DNA of 64,000 nucleotides, taken from contig NZ_QTPO01000004.1 in assembly GCF_003853645.1 (NCBI RefSeq), positions 166,737 through 230,736 of the forward strand. Direction: 5' to 3'. A model generated the notes under the pieces. That model made no database searches, had not been told where the DNA came from, and saw nothing but the letters and a program-made list of their open reading frames with translations. Each line of letters opens with the position of its first letter. Position 1 is the first letter of the stretch. This DNA is from Burkholderia sp. Bp9143 (GTDB lineage Bacteria > Pseudomonadota > Gammaproteobacteria > Burkholderiales > Burkholderiaceae). Shown one piece after another: positions 63,613 to 64,000 of the stretch. The translations under genes and the position numbers were made by a program.

Positions 63613-63765
63613 GGATGAAGGCTGTTCTGTCGGAAACGGTGGCACGAGCAACGCACGCGCGCGTCGACGATGCGCGCGCGGTCACGCCGACGGCCGGCTC
63701 GCGACGGCATACGCCGCGCATCCCCGAAGACGTCCGTCGACCCCGCATGCGGCGGGACTCGCATG

Positions 63766-63785
63766 AACAGACCCTAGGGTCTGTT
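63766..63785. repeat. 20-bp perfect palindrome with CCTAGG core
   Basis: AACAGACCCTAGGGTCTGTT is its own complement. Bases 63773-63788 match the site at 35910-35925 in 13 of 16 positions. Confidence 0.6.
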
Positions 63786-63805
63786 TACATATGGAACGCC
63801 CATGC

Positions 63806-63906
63806 GAATGCCCGAAATCGCGCGTAGGGCAAGAAGTGAGGAGCGCCGTTTGGCCGTGCCAAACAAGGGACGAGCGACGCCGCCATACGGGCGATTTCGG
63901 GCATTC
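63806..63906. repeat. intergenic inverted repeat, 16-bp arms
   Basis: GAATGCCCGAAATCGC (63806-63821) and GCGATTTCGGGCATTC (63891-63906) are exact complements around 69 bases that hold a small TTTGG/CCAAA hairpin. The stretch 63613-64000 otherwise shows no gene. This could be a small mobile or REP-type repeat. Confidence 0.55.
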
Positions 63907-64000
63907 CCGTGGAATGAATTTTAAATTTGGGGTTGCCACGAGAACGGCCGCTCGCCGCGTTGCGCTCCTTGCGAATACGTCAGTATTCGCAGCGTCGCGC

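Noticed and set aside
1..64000. CRISPR arrays, tRNA, rRNA, phage or integrase genes
   Set aside because: No spaced direct repeats, cloverleaf-like segments, rRNA-like stretches or recombinase motifs were noticed in any part of the window.

Overview
The window is high-GC DNA with almost pure G/C third positions. Its gene content (PenA-like gene with a LysR neighbour, MocR/YdeP pair, YfhM/PbpC pair, ddp-type dipeptide operon, chaperone-usher fimbriae, TetR-controlled sulfatase locus) fits a Burkholderia sensu lato genome, most likely the Burkholderia cepacia complex and perhaps a secondary chromosome. This is judged from sequence feel and gene families, not from any search. No rRNA, tRNA, CRISPR array, prophage or plasmid-transfer gene was seen.

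Layout. 1-5.9 kb: 3' part of an alpha-2-macroglobulin gene, then pbpC and a lipoprotein. 6.0-7.2 kb: a Bcr-type drug transporter. 7.6-19.5 kb: a sulfated-glycoside catabolic island with a GPH symporter, sulfatase, BON protein, porin and GH3 glycosidase (minus strand), a TetR gene (plus), then a formylglycine-generating enzyme, MFS importer and second sulfatase (minus). The same operator, TTATCC-N4-GGATAA, sits upstream of both minus-strand units. 20-23 kb: an orphan glutamate-type binding protein and a subtilase lipoprotein. 23-26.4 kb: an mgtA-type P-ATPase behind a leader of about 540 nt holding two small ORFs and strong hairpins. 26.5-28.5 kb: an outer-membrane protein and a TnpB-only IS605-type element whose right end abuts a winged-helix gene. 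28.5-35.9 kb: LysR, a PBP7-like DD-peptidase, a MarR-isochorismatase-DHA2 efflux operon under a perfect 30-bp palindrome, and a LysE/LysR pair. 35.9-45.1 kb: SulP transporter, MscS channel, MocR regulator divergent from a YdeP-like molybdoenzyme, a bestrophin and small envelope proteins.

45.2-54.9 kb is a peptide-transport region: a first DppA-type binding protein, a gene broken by an early amber codon, an RpiR regulator, a VanX/DdpX dipeptidase and a complete five-gene ABC importer (binding protein, two permeases, two ATPases). This is the ddpXABCDF arrangement for D-Ala-D-Ala use. 55.3-60.6 kb is a chaperone-usher operon (pilin, chaperone, usher, tip adhesin) behind an AT-rich promoter region. 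60.7-63.6 kb holds a GlsB-type protein, a small pilin-like protein, a LysR regulator and a class A beta-lactamase homologue. That homologue has lost Ser70, Lys73, Ser130, Asn132 and Thr235 while keeping Glu166. The window ends in a palindromic intergenic repeat.

Most notable items: (1) the TetR/two-operator sulfatase-FGE-glycosidase island, which looks like a self-contained cytoplasmic pathway for an imported sulfated glycoside; (2) the apparently catalytically dead class A beta-lactamase; (3) the long mgtA leader with a proline-rich small ORF; (4) the TnpB element sitting on the stop codon of a regulator gene.
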